From Halichondria panicea (lineage: Eukaryota > Porifera > Demospongiae > Suberitida > Halichondriidae), in assembly GCF_963675165.1 (NCBI RefSeq), contig NC_087380.1:3463803-3527802 (forward strand): 64,000 nt of DNA, read 5' to 3'. Positions 22,323-32,116 of this stretch are shown in pieces. Position 1 is the stretch's first letter, and each line of letters starts with the position of its first letter. The position numbers were made by a program, and so were the translations under genes. Below the pieces are notes generated by a model. It was not told the origin of the DNA, did not search any database, and saw only the letters and a program-made list of their open reading frames with translations.

Positions 22323-23690
22323 GTGAGTAATATTCTAAATTCTCGGGTGCGGTATATACGGTAGTGTGTTTGTGTGTTTGTGTGTGTGTCTGTAGACTTC
22401 TGCTCAATAATAAATAAAATACAAGCAAGAGATTGTAAATAGGCTTCTAGTCTCGTTTTCTTGTATATTGCATATTGCAATTAGTGGATTTGCAAAAATG
22501 CTTCGTTCTAGAGTTATAGCTATAGGTTTGCTTACTTGGAATGCCATTGTAAGCCTTTTCAGAACAGTTGGTAGCAAAACTTGTCCATGGTGGGAGTGTT
22601 GCTACTCTACTCAGTAGTTAGCTCTACCTAGAACGCTAGCTATTGGTATAGCTGCAAGAGTGATAAAAAAATTGCAAGCTACACTTAATTTAGCTGTTTT
22701 ATGCTAGACTCGCGAGCCGTCACTTTTGAAAAGTGGTCCAAACTATTTTTACAGATCTTAACGTCATTATAAAACATTGGAGAAACTCAAGCATGCTATT
22801 GACGTGCATGTGTGTGTGAGCACGTGTCTAATAAATCTCGAGACACGGTTGCTATAAGCTAGTGTGTGCCCCTGCACACACGAGAAAGGTTTCCTAAACG
22901 CAATACATTCGCAATGCATACCCTTTACCGCAACACTCCCTCAAGGGTGAGCCAGGCCATGACTATAGCAGCTGTTATTAGGGTTAGGCAATTATTAGTT
23001 GTATAGAGGAATGCAGCCGCGCTATTTAATTAATTAGCTCCCCATACTTGGGGGTAAATACGTGGCCTAGCCTTGCACCAGTCATTATATAGCCATCGAA
23101 CTACCAGGAGGGAAGTTGTGATGTGTACATGTGGCAGCCAAACTAGTACAGTTTAGCCTTGATTATCCGAACCCCGATCATCCAAATTCTCGAATGTCTT
23201 AATGAGATTCGACCAAATTTATAGCCAACGCCTACTTGAGTTGCACCACCATTACATTTTTATTTTTATTTTTTATAATAATTCTGCAAATGCATGGATA
23301 TACACTAGTAGCATAATTATTATGCTAACCTAACGTGTCCTGTATATAGTACTTACAATAGCATGTACAAATTAAAGATAAAGACTATACTAATGCAAGT
23401 GACAGAGTACATTATTAATATCTGTCAGGATGTTATAATTATTCTTATACAGATTTAGACGGTATATTTATTACCACACACCTAATGACTACAAATAATT
23501 ACGTGTATACGCTATTCGCAATCAAAAAGTGAATGATGATGCAAATTGAGTAAGTTCAATGTCACTGATACAAAAACACATGCAGCAAAAACATGAGTAC
23601 AAAATGGAACCGACCCATGCACTCCCCGCCTAAACTGTTCGTCTATTACACAACCCCCACTAGATATAATATTCTGCTCATTGACAACTA

Positions 23691-23873
23691 CCGTATAGTT
23701 CATGGTTGAACAATATTTAGTCATTTTGTGGATAATAATTTCGTGGTTGCTGCTTGCACTGCAGGTAAAGGTAGGCAAGGTCGCTTCATCCGTGGGTAAA
23801 ATATTCGTGGTCAGACCTCCAACCACAAAAACCACGAATATTTTGCTCCACGAAAAGTACCCTCTATATACGG
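23691..23873. mobile_element. CCGTATAG MITE with TA flanks
   Basis: The left end CCGTATAGTTCATGG and the right end CCTCTATATACGG, with internal CCACGAA blocks, are inverted. The element is flanked by TA on both sides. In copy B the left end is deleted (62101), so only the right part survives there. Confidence 0.6.
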
Positions 23874-24088
23874 TATATAATAGCAGTCGTTCTTTTACCT
23901 AAAGAACCTCTTAAATAATGTTAAATAAATTATTAATTGCTACATAAAGAGGCTAAAACTGTAAATTTTGTGTATGATTCATTCATGCAAAGGGCCAGTG
24001 GAATCTTCAGTATTCCTGCAACCTGTATAATGCATGAAACAATGCATATAAAATTATAGTGTCAAAAACCACAGCAAAGCTTACCCAG

Positions 24089-24844
24089 TGGCACCATGCA
24101 GCTCACTCCACCTCCCCTCTGCAGCTGACGTTTTGGCTCTCACCTGAACATTATATGTACTGCTATAATTATAGAGATTTGTAGTCACACCTGCACCAAA
24201 TTTATAGCCAAGAGAACTTTTCCATGCCGTTGAAGATACCAGGCTAGTCAGCACTGACAACATCAGTGCTGACTAGCCTGGTATCTTCAACGGCATGGAA
24301 AAGTTCTCTTCTTCCTTTAGACACTACCAGATCCGAACCAGACCCTTGAGGAGAGAATCTGACATCGTAGCCAGTAATCCTCCCATACGACCTTGTGGGA
24401 GTGGTCCAAACCACATTAGTGCAGCAAACAATCACCAGGGATGGGGCATTAGACCCTAAAAGAAAGGTAGAAATAGAATCGACAATTTTGTTCCTGATAA
24501 TTACACTGAGTATTTTGCTCAGTACAACTATTGTACAAATATTAATGCATGGTAAGTTGCAGACAAGTTTTTGTAAACATGTAGGATACTGGTAGAGATG
24601 TACGCACGTGTGTTTACTTGTATTGCGCAAAAATTTTCTAGAATGGTATCAGTCAAGTCACTTACTTGTATCCCCAGTCATGGTTACCACCTCACCGTCC
24701 TGTTCTGTCTTCCTTCACTCACTTCATTCTCAGTGATCACTCGGATGGTGTAGGTGGTGAGTGGCCGCAGACCGGACACTGAATAGTCCACCAGGGCATC
24801 TTGTTTGACATACGGCCTGCTGTTGTTGTTGTATTGAGCCATTC
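24089..24844 (-). pseudogene. FN3-domain exons, truncated copy A
   Basis: On the minus strand 24455-24263 carries the same FN3 exon as copy B (APSLVI.CCTNVVWTTPTRS, RITGYDVRFSPQGSG), and 24150-24089 its continuation VRAKTSAAEGRWSEL. A 48 bp-arm palindrome sits between them and disrupts the exon end. The preceding FN3 exon survives only in part (SRPYVKQDALVDYSVSGL), is cut at the duplication breakpoint ~24842, and has lost its frame downstream. It is a non-functional derivative of the gene at 62487-63638. Confidence 0.7.
24210..24310. repeat. Perfect 48 bp-arm palindrome, 5 nt spacer, present only in copy A
   Basis: 24210-24257 is the exact reverse complement of 24263-24310, with spacer CAACA. 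Copy B has only the right arm (~62611-62660). The arms are FN3 coding sequence, so the palindrome was made from local sequence after, or at, the segmental duplication. Confidence 0.95.
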
Positions 24845-24974
24845 ATTAAAGTCTCCACCAATTATTTGGTGTCGATCATCAGGTGAGACGGGAGCAAGGA
24901 CATCATTTGGCGCTCCTGCAGTGAAAAGTGATAGATATGGCTAGCTATTATATTAGCATTCATCTCACCAGTGA

Positions 24975-25274
24975 TTACATCTCTCCTCTGGAACAACCAT
25001 CTGATCGATCCTCCGGGAAACTTCTGTATAGCCAAGGCAGGCACCAAAAATTGGCATTGACATTCTCTTGTACAACAGCAACAACTTCAGGATCTTCAAT
25101 TACTATTATTACTGACTCCAAGGTCAAAGCAGCCAATTCGAGAAGCTCGGGATTTTGACCTAGCCTCAATAGTTCGATCTCAGGGCCTGACAGTGCAATG
25201 TTCCTTTGGCCTATGACGCTTGTTACTGCGACAACGCCAAGCAACAGCGTTAGATGAAGCACCTTGGCGACCAT
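24975..25274 (-). CDS. Possible signal-peptide exon of an unknown gene
   Basis: I do not recognise the product. From the ATG at 25274 the minus-strand frame opens with a good signal peptide (MVAKVLHLTLLLGVVAVTSV then GQ) and continues with an acidic, Leu/Val-rich stretch (GPEIELLRLGQ, ESVIIVIEDPE). Near the 3' end another frame (GGSIRWLFQRRDVITG) runs to a good GTGAG donor, so a frameshift or a missed small intron is likely. The neighbouring downstream exons on this strand are the broken FN3 exons, and it might once have been their first exon. Confidence 0.35.
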   Translation of the reverse strand: MVAKVLHLTLLLGVVAVTSVIGQRNIALSGPEIELLRLGQNPELLELAALTLESVIIVIEDPEVVAVVQENVNANFWCLPWLYRSFPEDRSDGCSRGEM

Positions 25275-25848
25275 GGCTGAAAGCAGAAAAAGGGCAACAA
25301 AATTAATGTATTCTAGCTGCAAATTCAGGCTATCACCACACTTGTAAATATCTCTCACAAAACAATGGCAATCCAGTCATTGTCATTGTTCATCTTCAGG
25401 GGTTTTTTCTTGCCACGAAATAGGAAGTTTGGGTGACCAGACAAGTATACCACAAAAACATTATTTCAGTTGCTAAAAACAGGCATATAGCGGTCCTAAG
25501 GAATTGTTATTTAACATGAGATACCCTGTCACTCTTCTATATATAACCATAATTATTTAGCCTATAATTATAATTTATATAGATCTAGTTATTATTAGTC
25601 TAATAACAATTATGAAAACCGTTTCTTATTCACCTCCAAATAATTCTGGGTGGTCACAGTAATTACTATATGAACACCCACACCATTAGACTACGACAAT
25701 CGGGCTAATTTCCAACACAATTTTATAGGAGAATGCCTCGATCCAGTTCGCGCTCCAGTTTTCTTGCCCCAAGTCAGCACAGCAATGAGCAATGATTGCT
25801 ATAATTATATAAGACTAGTAATAAAACACTTTCGTACAATCATCTCTT

Positions 25849-25970
25849 TCATGCAAATCCCAGTTTCCGGGAAGCCACATTGGCATCAGTTAAGTTCCAG
25901 TCATAATCACAGCCATTAGTACCACCAGCAAGTCTTATATCTCTGACACTGCAGGTGTCATCAAGATAAA
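25849..25970 (-). pseudogene. SRCR-domain fragment
   Basis: The minus strand reads LDDTCSVRDIRLAGGTNG then DYDWNLTDANVASRKLGFA and stop. IRLAGGTN, the DW.L.DA.V..R.LGF core and the Cys positions are typical of scavenger-receptor cysteine-rich domains, which are abundant in sponge surface receptors. The segment between the two conserved blocks is shorter than in normal SRCR domains and the frame ends after LGFA, so this is an isolated broken module. Confidence 0.6.
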
Positions 25971-26290
25971 GACGACTATATGGAGCAGACAGTGTCATAT
26001 GTTATCAGGGGAACTGTCAAAGGTAAGCGCTCGATCATGTGTTTTAGCGGACTGTACATGTACACCTATATACTGTTGCTGTATAACACATACAGCAACA
26101 CATATATACAGCAACAGTAGGTGTACTTGTACATGCAGTAATCATACGATGCATTAAATAAACCCCCCAAAATAGTAGTGTATTTAAATAAAGTTTGGCT
26201 CCATGCATAACTATTATTAATTATACAAGAGAGATACTTCACAACAGTAAAATAGTATTATTATACCACACACGCCCACAGGTACCCTAG
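25971..26290. repeat. Intergenic stretch with a hairpin at 26053-26135
   Basis: TGTACATGTACACCTATATAC and the following CAGCAACA region are mirrored by TACAGCAACAGTAGGTGTAC ending near 26135. Nothing else is recognised in the stretch. Confidence 0.6.
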
Positions 26291-26298
26291 ACAGCGGA

Positions 26299-27140
26299 AT
26301 GCCGTCCGCAGCCACTATTCAGGCCCTTGGACTACCCACCTTCCAATCTAACTCCTCCCCAACCATGCTCCTACCCCCACTATCAACTCTCTCGCGGGCT
26401 TCCCGGACATTCCAACCATTCCCCCCAAACTACTCGACGCAATCCTCTCCTGGCAGTACACGGACCTCTCGGAGCTGCTGCCTGATCAACTCACATCAAC
26501 CACTGACCCCCAAATCGTCCTTTTCCCGCAACGTAGCTGGGAAGGCCAGAAGAAGCGCAAACGGCAAATCACCGATATCGCCACATGCATGGGTGCAGCT
26601 GTACAGCACCTACATGCTAATCCTCTCTTCCAAGCACCCACAAGCCCTACCCGAATTAATTTCGTATCAATTATTTATGGTAAAGGCAGTAAAAAAGTTC
26701 AGGTACCCCTCATGGCTGTACTACGACACAGAGTTCCGGAAATGGGCCACCACCACAACACACTGCCAAGAGTGGTCCACCATTAATACACAGTTGTACT
26801 CCCTCACCTTTACTGGACAAGGCAACTCCGTGTCGTGGTGCCCAATATGCCAAGTAGACGGAGGAAACCACACCTTCGATTGCCCACGGTACCCTATCCC
26901 CACCGATCCTCTTCCCCCACAACACCCACCGTCCCACCCTCGGCCCCTACTGCCATCAGCTCCCAAACGCCCCAGACCACCAGTGGAGTACTGCATCAGC
27001 TATAACGCGTCTGGCGGAAACTGCAAATACGGCCTCTCCTGTCGCTACCCTCACAAGTGTGCAGTATGTGGCGTCCACGGACACCCGGAAACCTGCTGCC
27101 CCAACAGAAGCCACCAGTATAGCTCCTGCCCGTACTATTA
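26299..27140 (+). mobile_element. Fossil retroelement fragment, Gag-like zinc-finger ORF
   Basis: The frame contains a helical segment followed by Cys/His clusters (CPICQVDGGNHTFDCP and a CCCH-type CKYGLSCRYPHKC), an arrangement seen in Gag-like proteins of DIRS-type and related retrotransposons. No reverse transcriptase, integrase or recombinase part and no terminal repeats are visible, so this is a fragment and looks broken. The family assignment is tentative and the age cannot be judged. Confidence 0.45.
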
Positions 27141-27340
27141 TTTGCTGCGTTTTTCACTATGCTTATTGCTTCATTATTATGCCATTGCTTCATTTTGTGT
27201 CCCCCATTATGCTTATTGCTTCATTATTATGCCTAGCTATTGCTTCATTTTGCGTTTCTCATTAGGCCTATTGCCCTCATTGCTTCATTATTATGCTTAT
27301 TGCTTCATTATGCTTTGCTATACTTACCTTTGCGCACTCG
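27141..27340. repeat. Irregular tandem repeat of a ~21 bp GCTTATTGCTTCATTATTATG unit
   Basis: The motif GCTTATTGCTTCATTATTA recurs five to six times with variants such as GCCATTGCTTCATTTTG. It abuts the retroelement fragment. Confidence 0.8.
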
Positions 27341-27521
27341 ATGTATTAATTCCTTGGGGGTAGAACATTCGTCCGATGGGCTATGACTGTTGGCTAGGCC
27401 ACCTCTTTACCCCCCAAGTTGATTATATATATTATCATATATCACATAATTATTATCATGATGAACATTTTTAATTTTGCTGCATGCAGAATCCAGAATC
27501 ACAGGGAAAGTCGGTTAGTTT

Positions 27522-28833
27522 TTATTTTCTCTGTCCTGAGCCCTGAGGTGTGTCCTCCCGAGGCTGTATCTGTAGAGACCTCACTGAACTGGAGAGATGA
27601 GCAATTTCTCTGCGTTGAACTTCCAACTGCTCTTGTTGGAGAGTGGTCAGTTCTTCCAGTCCACAAACTTGCTCTCGTTTCTCAGCTTGAAGACGATTGT
27701 TAGATGCTTGTAATTGATTGATTTGCTGTTGAAACTGATCAATTTGAGCTTGTTTCTCAGCAGCAACTCTTTCAGCAACTTGCTGTATCTCTTCATCCTT
27801 CACAGCTACCAGTTCCAGCTTGGTCTGGGTGCAGTTCTGAGGGAGTGTTGTTCCAACCTCCTCCAATCCTCTCAACACCACTGCAGCAGATGGTCGATCT
27901 TCAGATACATACTCCAGACAAGCGAGGGTCAACTGGACTAGGGGGTGGGTATCACCAAGAGCTGCTTTCATTGATTCGATATAATGTTCACGGCGTTCGA
28001 TTTCTGAGCGAGCAACCAGCCTTTGTGTAGCAGGATCTCGATATGTTGCAGGCTTGAGATCATTGGGAAAGGTTTGCGTCAGTGTGAAGAGAGATACCAC
28101 ACCAAAGGAGAAGATGTCTATGGCAGTGTTGTATCGTGTGACCCCTTCCTCTTGAGCTGCCTCTGGTGGCATGTACCAAATATTGCCTGGGGCGTGAGTC
28201 ATTGAGGCAGCAAGTTTTCCAGGCTGAATGTTCACAATCCTAGAAACACCTAAGTCTGCTATCTTGGCATTGAGACCGCCATCGACTAGAATATTCCTGG
28301 CAGATAGATCACCATGGGCAATAGGTGGAGTGCGACTGTGCAGATAGACTACCCCTCGGCCAGTCCCAGTCAGAAGGTGCACTTTGAGGTCAATAGGAAT
28401 GCTGGGGCTGGTTTCCAGAAGGTTGTCGAGGCTGGTTTGTAGCTTCTCCATCAGTAGGACGGGGAGTTGGGATCCAGGGAGATAGCACACCCCCAGGAAC
28501 TGTACTATGTGAGGGTGACGGAGCTGGCTCATCAGCTTACACTCCTCCACGAAATCATTCACCCATTTCTCAACCTGTGGCGGGAGTAAATTCAATATTA
28601 GTCTAAGCATGCTGGCTAGAAAAATAACAGTAAAGCAAAATCTAGATCTATACCTGCTGTGGAGAGCCCAGGTTGACAAGCTGTTGGTGCAATTTCTTGG
28701 CAGCTACCGTTACTCCAAATATCTCCACCTCTTCCACACTGCCATAAGCACCTGCTCCTAGTACACGGCCAGTCAACTGAACAGTAGCGACTACGAACTG
28801 CTCCAACTCGGGAGCTGTGATTCTGTTGGCCAT
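27522..28833 (-). CDS. TKL-like protein kinase with C-terminal coiled coil
   Basis: Two exons (28833-28654 and 28574-27522) joined by an 79 bp GT-AG intron in phase 0 give 410 residues. The kinase domain fills ~20-290: glycine loop LGAGAYGSVEEVE, VAAKK carrying the ATP-binding Lys, a catalytic loop HGDLSARNILV (HGD where most kinases have HRD; Asp ~149), DLG (~167) where DFG is usual, MPPEAA in place of APE, and DIFSFGVV. Residues ~300-395 are Gln/Glu-rich heptads (QQINQLQASNNRLQAEKREQ) predicting a coiled coil. The loop resembles tyrosine-kinase HRDLAARN, but overall it fits the TKL-like kinases common in sponges. Cytosolic: no signal or membrane segment. Its last ~28 residues (REIAHLSSSVRSLQIQ...) recur at the end of the death-domain gene 200 bp upstream on the same strand. 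Confidence 0.88.
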
Positions 28834-29032
28834 CTTGTTGGTGAGGGGGAGTACCTAATGCATGCATAATTAAACATTAATGTTATACCATCCCGACCCA
28901 TTGCCCCACCCACTGACACCACCATCCTTCTTGTGGGCATACATTTGCTCATCAAAACTATTATAGGCAAAAGTACACTCAAGACAATACATATTGAGGC
29001 ACAACTCCATGTATGCATAAGGGACTCCCCCC

Positions 29033-30458
29033 TCACACAGTCACCTCTCTCTGTCCTGAGCCCTGAGGTGTGTCCTCCCTAGGCTGTATCTGTAGAGACC
29101 TCACTGAACTGGAGAGATGAGCAATTTCTCTGTGTTGACTTACAACTGCTTTTGTTGGAGAGTGCATTTCTTTCTTTGGTGCTTCCATTGTCAAAGCTGA
29201 GAAAAAAAGCATTTATACACTGTTTGCATGCCCTCTATTCTTTTATATGCCCTTGCTATTACCTTGTAGAGAGACATGCTTCATTGGAGTGAGGGGGTAG
29301 ACCTGGACACCATTGATGGTGATGGAGATGAAGCCATTGTCTGCTAAGAAGTCTTCCTTTCCTTGTTTCACCTGTTCCTCTATTGAGCTAGCCAGAGATG
29401 GAGGGGCATGTAAGAGGATCGACACACTGCCGGTACCAGCACCTTTCAGCACCATAAATTCCTGAGGTAGGGAAAATCCTACTGAAAAAATTCTTCTAGT
29501 TTTCTTCACATCATGTAAAGTGCAGTCTTCCCATTTTTGGCCCACTGTAATGACTATACTTTTAAGTTTTTGAATCGCTTTTTTCTTTGGTTTTTCAATT
29601 GAAAATGGCCAATGGTCAACAAAGTCATAAAGTTTTGTTCTAGAAAGAAATATTTCCATCTCATTCTCATATTCAGCTAGTTGGCTCAGCAAAGGATCAT
29701 CTGCTTCAGTGAACATGACTCGAACCACTTGTTGGAAAAGCTCATAGTTGAAGAAATTCCAGAAATGATTTAGTTTGCCCCAAATCTTTGCTAGCGTACT
29801 GGCTTTCTCAAAGCATTCTTCAACATACTTTTTAGCGAGACATTTCATTAATAACTTCATATTTGAAATAGCGACATAGAAATCGTCGACACTAACGTCA
29901 GATATCTTCATTCTTCGATATGCTTCTTTCGTTAGCCATTGAAACTTTGTCTCCAGGTGATCCACTTGATCGTCCAAACTGGAGTGATAATTTACGGGAC
30001 CTGTGTTGAATTTATAAACACATTCTGAAATCAATTAATGCTTACCATGGCCAGTCACTACTTTTGATAAACGAGAAGGAACTTGAGCAGGTGTAGAGTG
30101 CTTTTGGCCCATCATTTCTATTGGAGAAAGCAAAAACTGTTAATGAATAGTTGCTAAATTTGTTGGCGAAGATATCCGTACCTTTTCTCCACTCCTCAAT
30201 CTTCTTTGCCACATCAATACGATTCACGGTTGGAGATCGGAGACAGTCACACACCTCCCTCCATGAGAGCGGACCAACTTCTTGCAGTCGTTTAGTCAGC
30301 ATTTTGAAAAGACACATCTTAGAATCATGTTTAAGCTCAATCTCGTTCAATGATTCAGTTGATAGATTCAGTTTCAACCCAATATAACACCATTCATTGC
30401 GAGCTGTATAGAGTCTGTCATACAGTGTAGACAAGTCATCACATATCTCTGTGTGCAT
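29033..30458 (-). CDS. Death-domain protein with shared kinase-type C-terminal tail
   Basis: Exons 30458-30182, 30117-30046, 30024-29263 and 29196-29033 splice in consistent phase 1. The first encodes a death-fold domain (LYDRLYTARNEWCYIGLKLN, then ...SWREVCDCLRSPTVNR..VAKKIEEWRKG), a homotypic adaptor module of apoptosis and innate signalling. The long third exon encodes a helical region (NHFWNFFNYELFQQVV) and a beta-rich end (GAGTGSVSILLHAPPSLASS) seen, as I recall, in many invertebrate death-domain proteins; I have no function for it. The last exon ends REIAHLSSSVRSLQIQPRED, nearly the same as the kinase tail. The 5' end is unsure: the Met at 30458 lies in the edge of the GT repeat and an acceptor at 30449-30450 suggests an upstream exon. 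CAGAGAG|GTGACT near the stop is a possible donor that would fuse it to the kinase. Confidence 0.7.
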
Positions 30459-30460
30459 GT

Positions 30461-30506
30461 GAGTGTGTGTATGTGTGCGTGTGTGTGTGTGCGTGTGTGT
30501 GTGTGC

Positions 30507-30544
<38 letters not shown>

Positions 30545-30546
30545 AC
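30461..30546. repeat. GT microsatellite
   Basis: About 85 bp of (GT)n with GC interruptions, directly 5' of the death-domain exon on its strand (that is, a CA tract ahead of the acceptor). Open frames over it are artefacts. Confidence 0.95.
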
Positions 30547-30790
30547 TGTATACCATTATGATTCCACTAATGAGATTTATGCACACTACAAACAACATGT
30601 ACACAATATTTATGATTTCTTGGAATGTGTTCGTTATTGTGGACGAGCTCACTGACATGCAGCTGCTAGTAAAACCATAGAAAATGACTTTTCTACTGAT
30701 AAGCTATACAAAGTGAGCTCGCCCACAATTCAGTGTCGAAGCTACATAACATAAAGCTAATACTATAATAATAATTATTGCTAACACCAG
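30547..30790. other. No gene recognised
   Basis: Should hold the 5' part of the death-domain gene if it has further exons, but none is convincing. Confidence 0.4.
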
Positions 30791-30791
30791 G

Positions 30792-31057
30792 CAGTGACGG
30801 ATCCAGGAATGTTGAAAGGGAGGTTCCAAAACAGTTAATTTTACTAAAAAAAAGGTCATCACTTTTCCTAAGCAATGAGCATGCGCATTAGAGAGCCCTG
30901 CCCACATATCATTTGCATGAAATCAGCTTAGTAACTATACAGATCACAATCATTCAAGCTGAGTTGCTAGCTATAGTAAGTTGATCTCCAGTGTGTTCTT
31001 GTGTGAAAGGTGGGTTCCATGGGTTCCATACATGGAACCTGTCCGGATCCGCCACTG
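30792..31057. mobile_element. MITE with CAGTGACGGATCC ends and 5 bp TSD
   Basis: CAGTGACGGATCCAGGAA at the left and GGATCCGCCACTG at the right are inverted, and internal GGTTCC / GGAACC blocks also pair. Flanks CCAGG at 30787-30791 and 31058-31062 are identical. CAGTGGCGGATCC-type ends recur in animal genomes; the superfamily is not settled here. Confidence 0.65.
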
Positions 31058-31062
31058 CCAGG

Positions 31063-32110
31063 AGCGCATTCCTGCTAGTATATACACACATAATAATTAT
31101 CATGATTTTTTGCATTAATTGTGCTGCATGCAGGCTAGCCTTAAATCTATTTGGAACTGACCGAAGCTATATACATGTAGGCAGAATCACAGGGAAACTC
31201 AAAGAGTGGAAAATGATTGACCATGCATGCATGATTGTTGCTAAAAAAGATTGTCAAAAGTACAAAGTCTAAAATTAATGGCTGCTGTACCAGAAGAGCC
31301 TTGCAACTCTCTTTTTACTCTTGCAGCTACCAATAGCATAAACTATAGTGCAGAGCTATAGAAACTTGCTGATCCTTAAGCAGCTGTAGCAGTCTACACA
31401 CACATGCACACACACTTTACCGTATACCTTGCTTGTGCATACGCACACCGAGGCATAACTATATATAGTAAATGGAATCATGGATGTTGAACGTCTCTAT
31501 TACCACTCATGACTGTGTGAGATGTGCCACATTATATATCTACATTTAATATCATTGTTAATCAACGCCTGTCTTACTACAACTCTAGCTATAGCTAGAG
31601 CCTCTGATATAGAAGGAATAAGGGACACTGCATGCATTAACTCTACAAAGGGACAGTGCTTAATTCAGTACCGGATATATGCGGTTACCACAAGATCGTT
31701 GATAGTGACATACTACTAGAAAACTCGTATCACATGCAGTATACTGACATCACAAAAACCATAGCCACTTACTAGAATCATATCTGATATGCTGCATGCG
31801 GTTAGTTGCCACCTTACACGAGTCTCTACACGGAGTTTGACCAGTCTATTACTGTTCGCCTGCAAACGTACAGTGACAGCTTGCGAGTCTAGTGATGTGT
31901 CACTATCAATGATATTGTGGTAATGGTCTAGCCACTTGAGTTGCCACAAATATCGTGATAAATGTTGCATGAGTCTCTTCACGGAGTTTGACCAGTCTAC
32001 TGCAGTGCATGTTTCGTCGTGCAACTAATTGCGAGTCTAGTTGAATGTATTGTTTTAAATCGAGGTCTTACGGTATATTTATATTATCACTATTCCTATA
32101 TCTACAGTAT
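31063..32110. other. Intergenic, with decayed TAGACTCG-type repeats
   Basis: Two copies of a GAGTCTCTACACGGAGTTTG-type block followed by ACCAGTCTA (31817 and 31970) and two GCGAGTCTAG ends (31883 and 32030) show one or two old elements of the TAGACTCGC family. No gene was seen. Confidence 0.45.
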
Positions 32111-32116
32111 AATAAC

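Larger units (their letters stand above)
19484..24842. repeat. Segmental duplication, copy A
   Basis: Reads parallel to 57916-63180 in direct orientation for about 5.3 kb with scattered substitutions and short indels. The right breakpoint is sharp: after the shared GGCCTGCTGTTG block copy A turns into unrelated sequence at ~24842, whereas copy B continues into complete FN3 and Eph-like exons. Copy A therefore looks like the derivative and copy B the more complete version. The left margin is blurred by CTTGAATGA repeats. Confidence 0.9.

Noticed and set aside
24844-24921. GGDFNEW motif recalling a LINE endonuclease
   Set aside because: A single short motif with no surrounding endonuclease or reverse-transcriptase signature; treated as chance.
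26710-27193. Antisense open frames under the retroelement fragment
   Set aside because: Shadow frames of the plus-strand zinc-finger region.
30374-30680. Several open frames over the GT microsatellite
   Set aside because: Repetitive His-Thr and Val-Cys strings come from the dinucleotide repeat itself.
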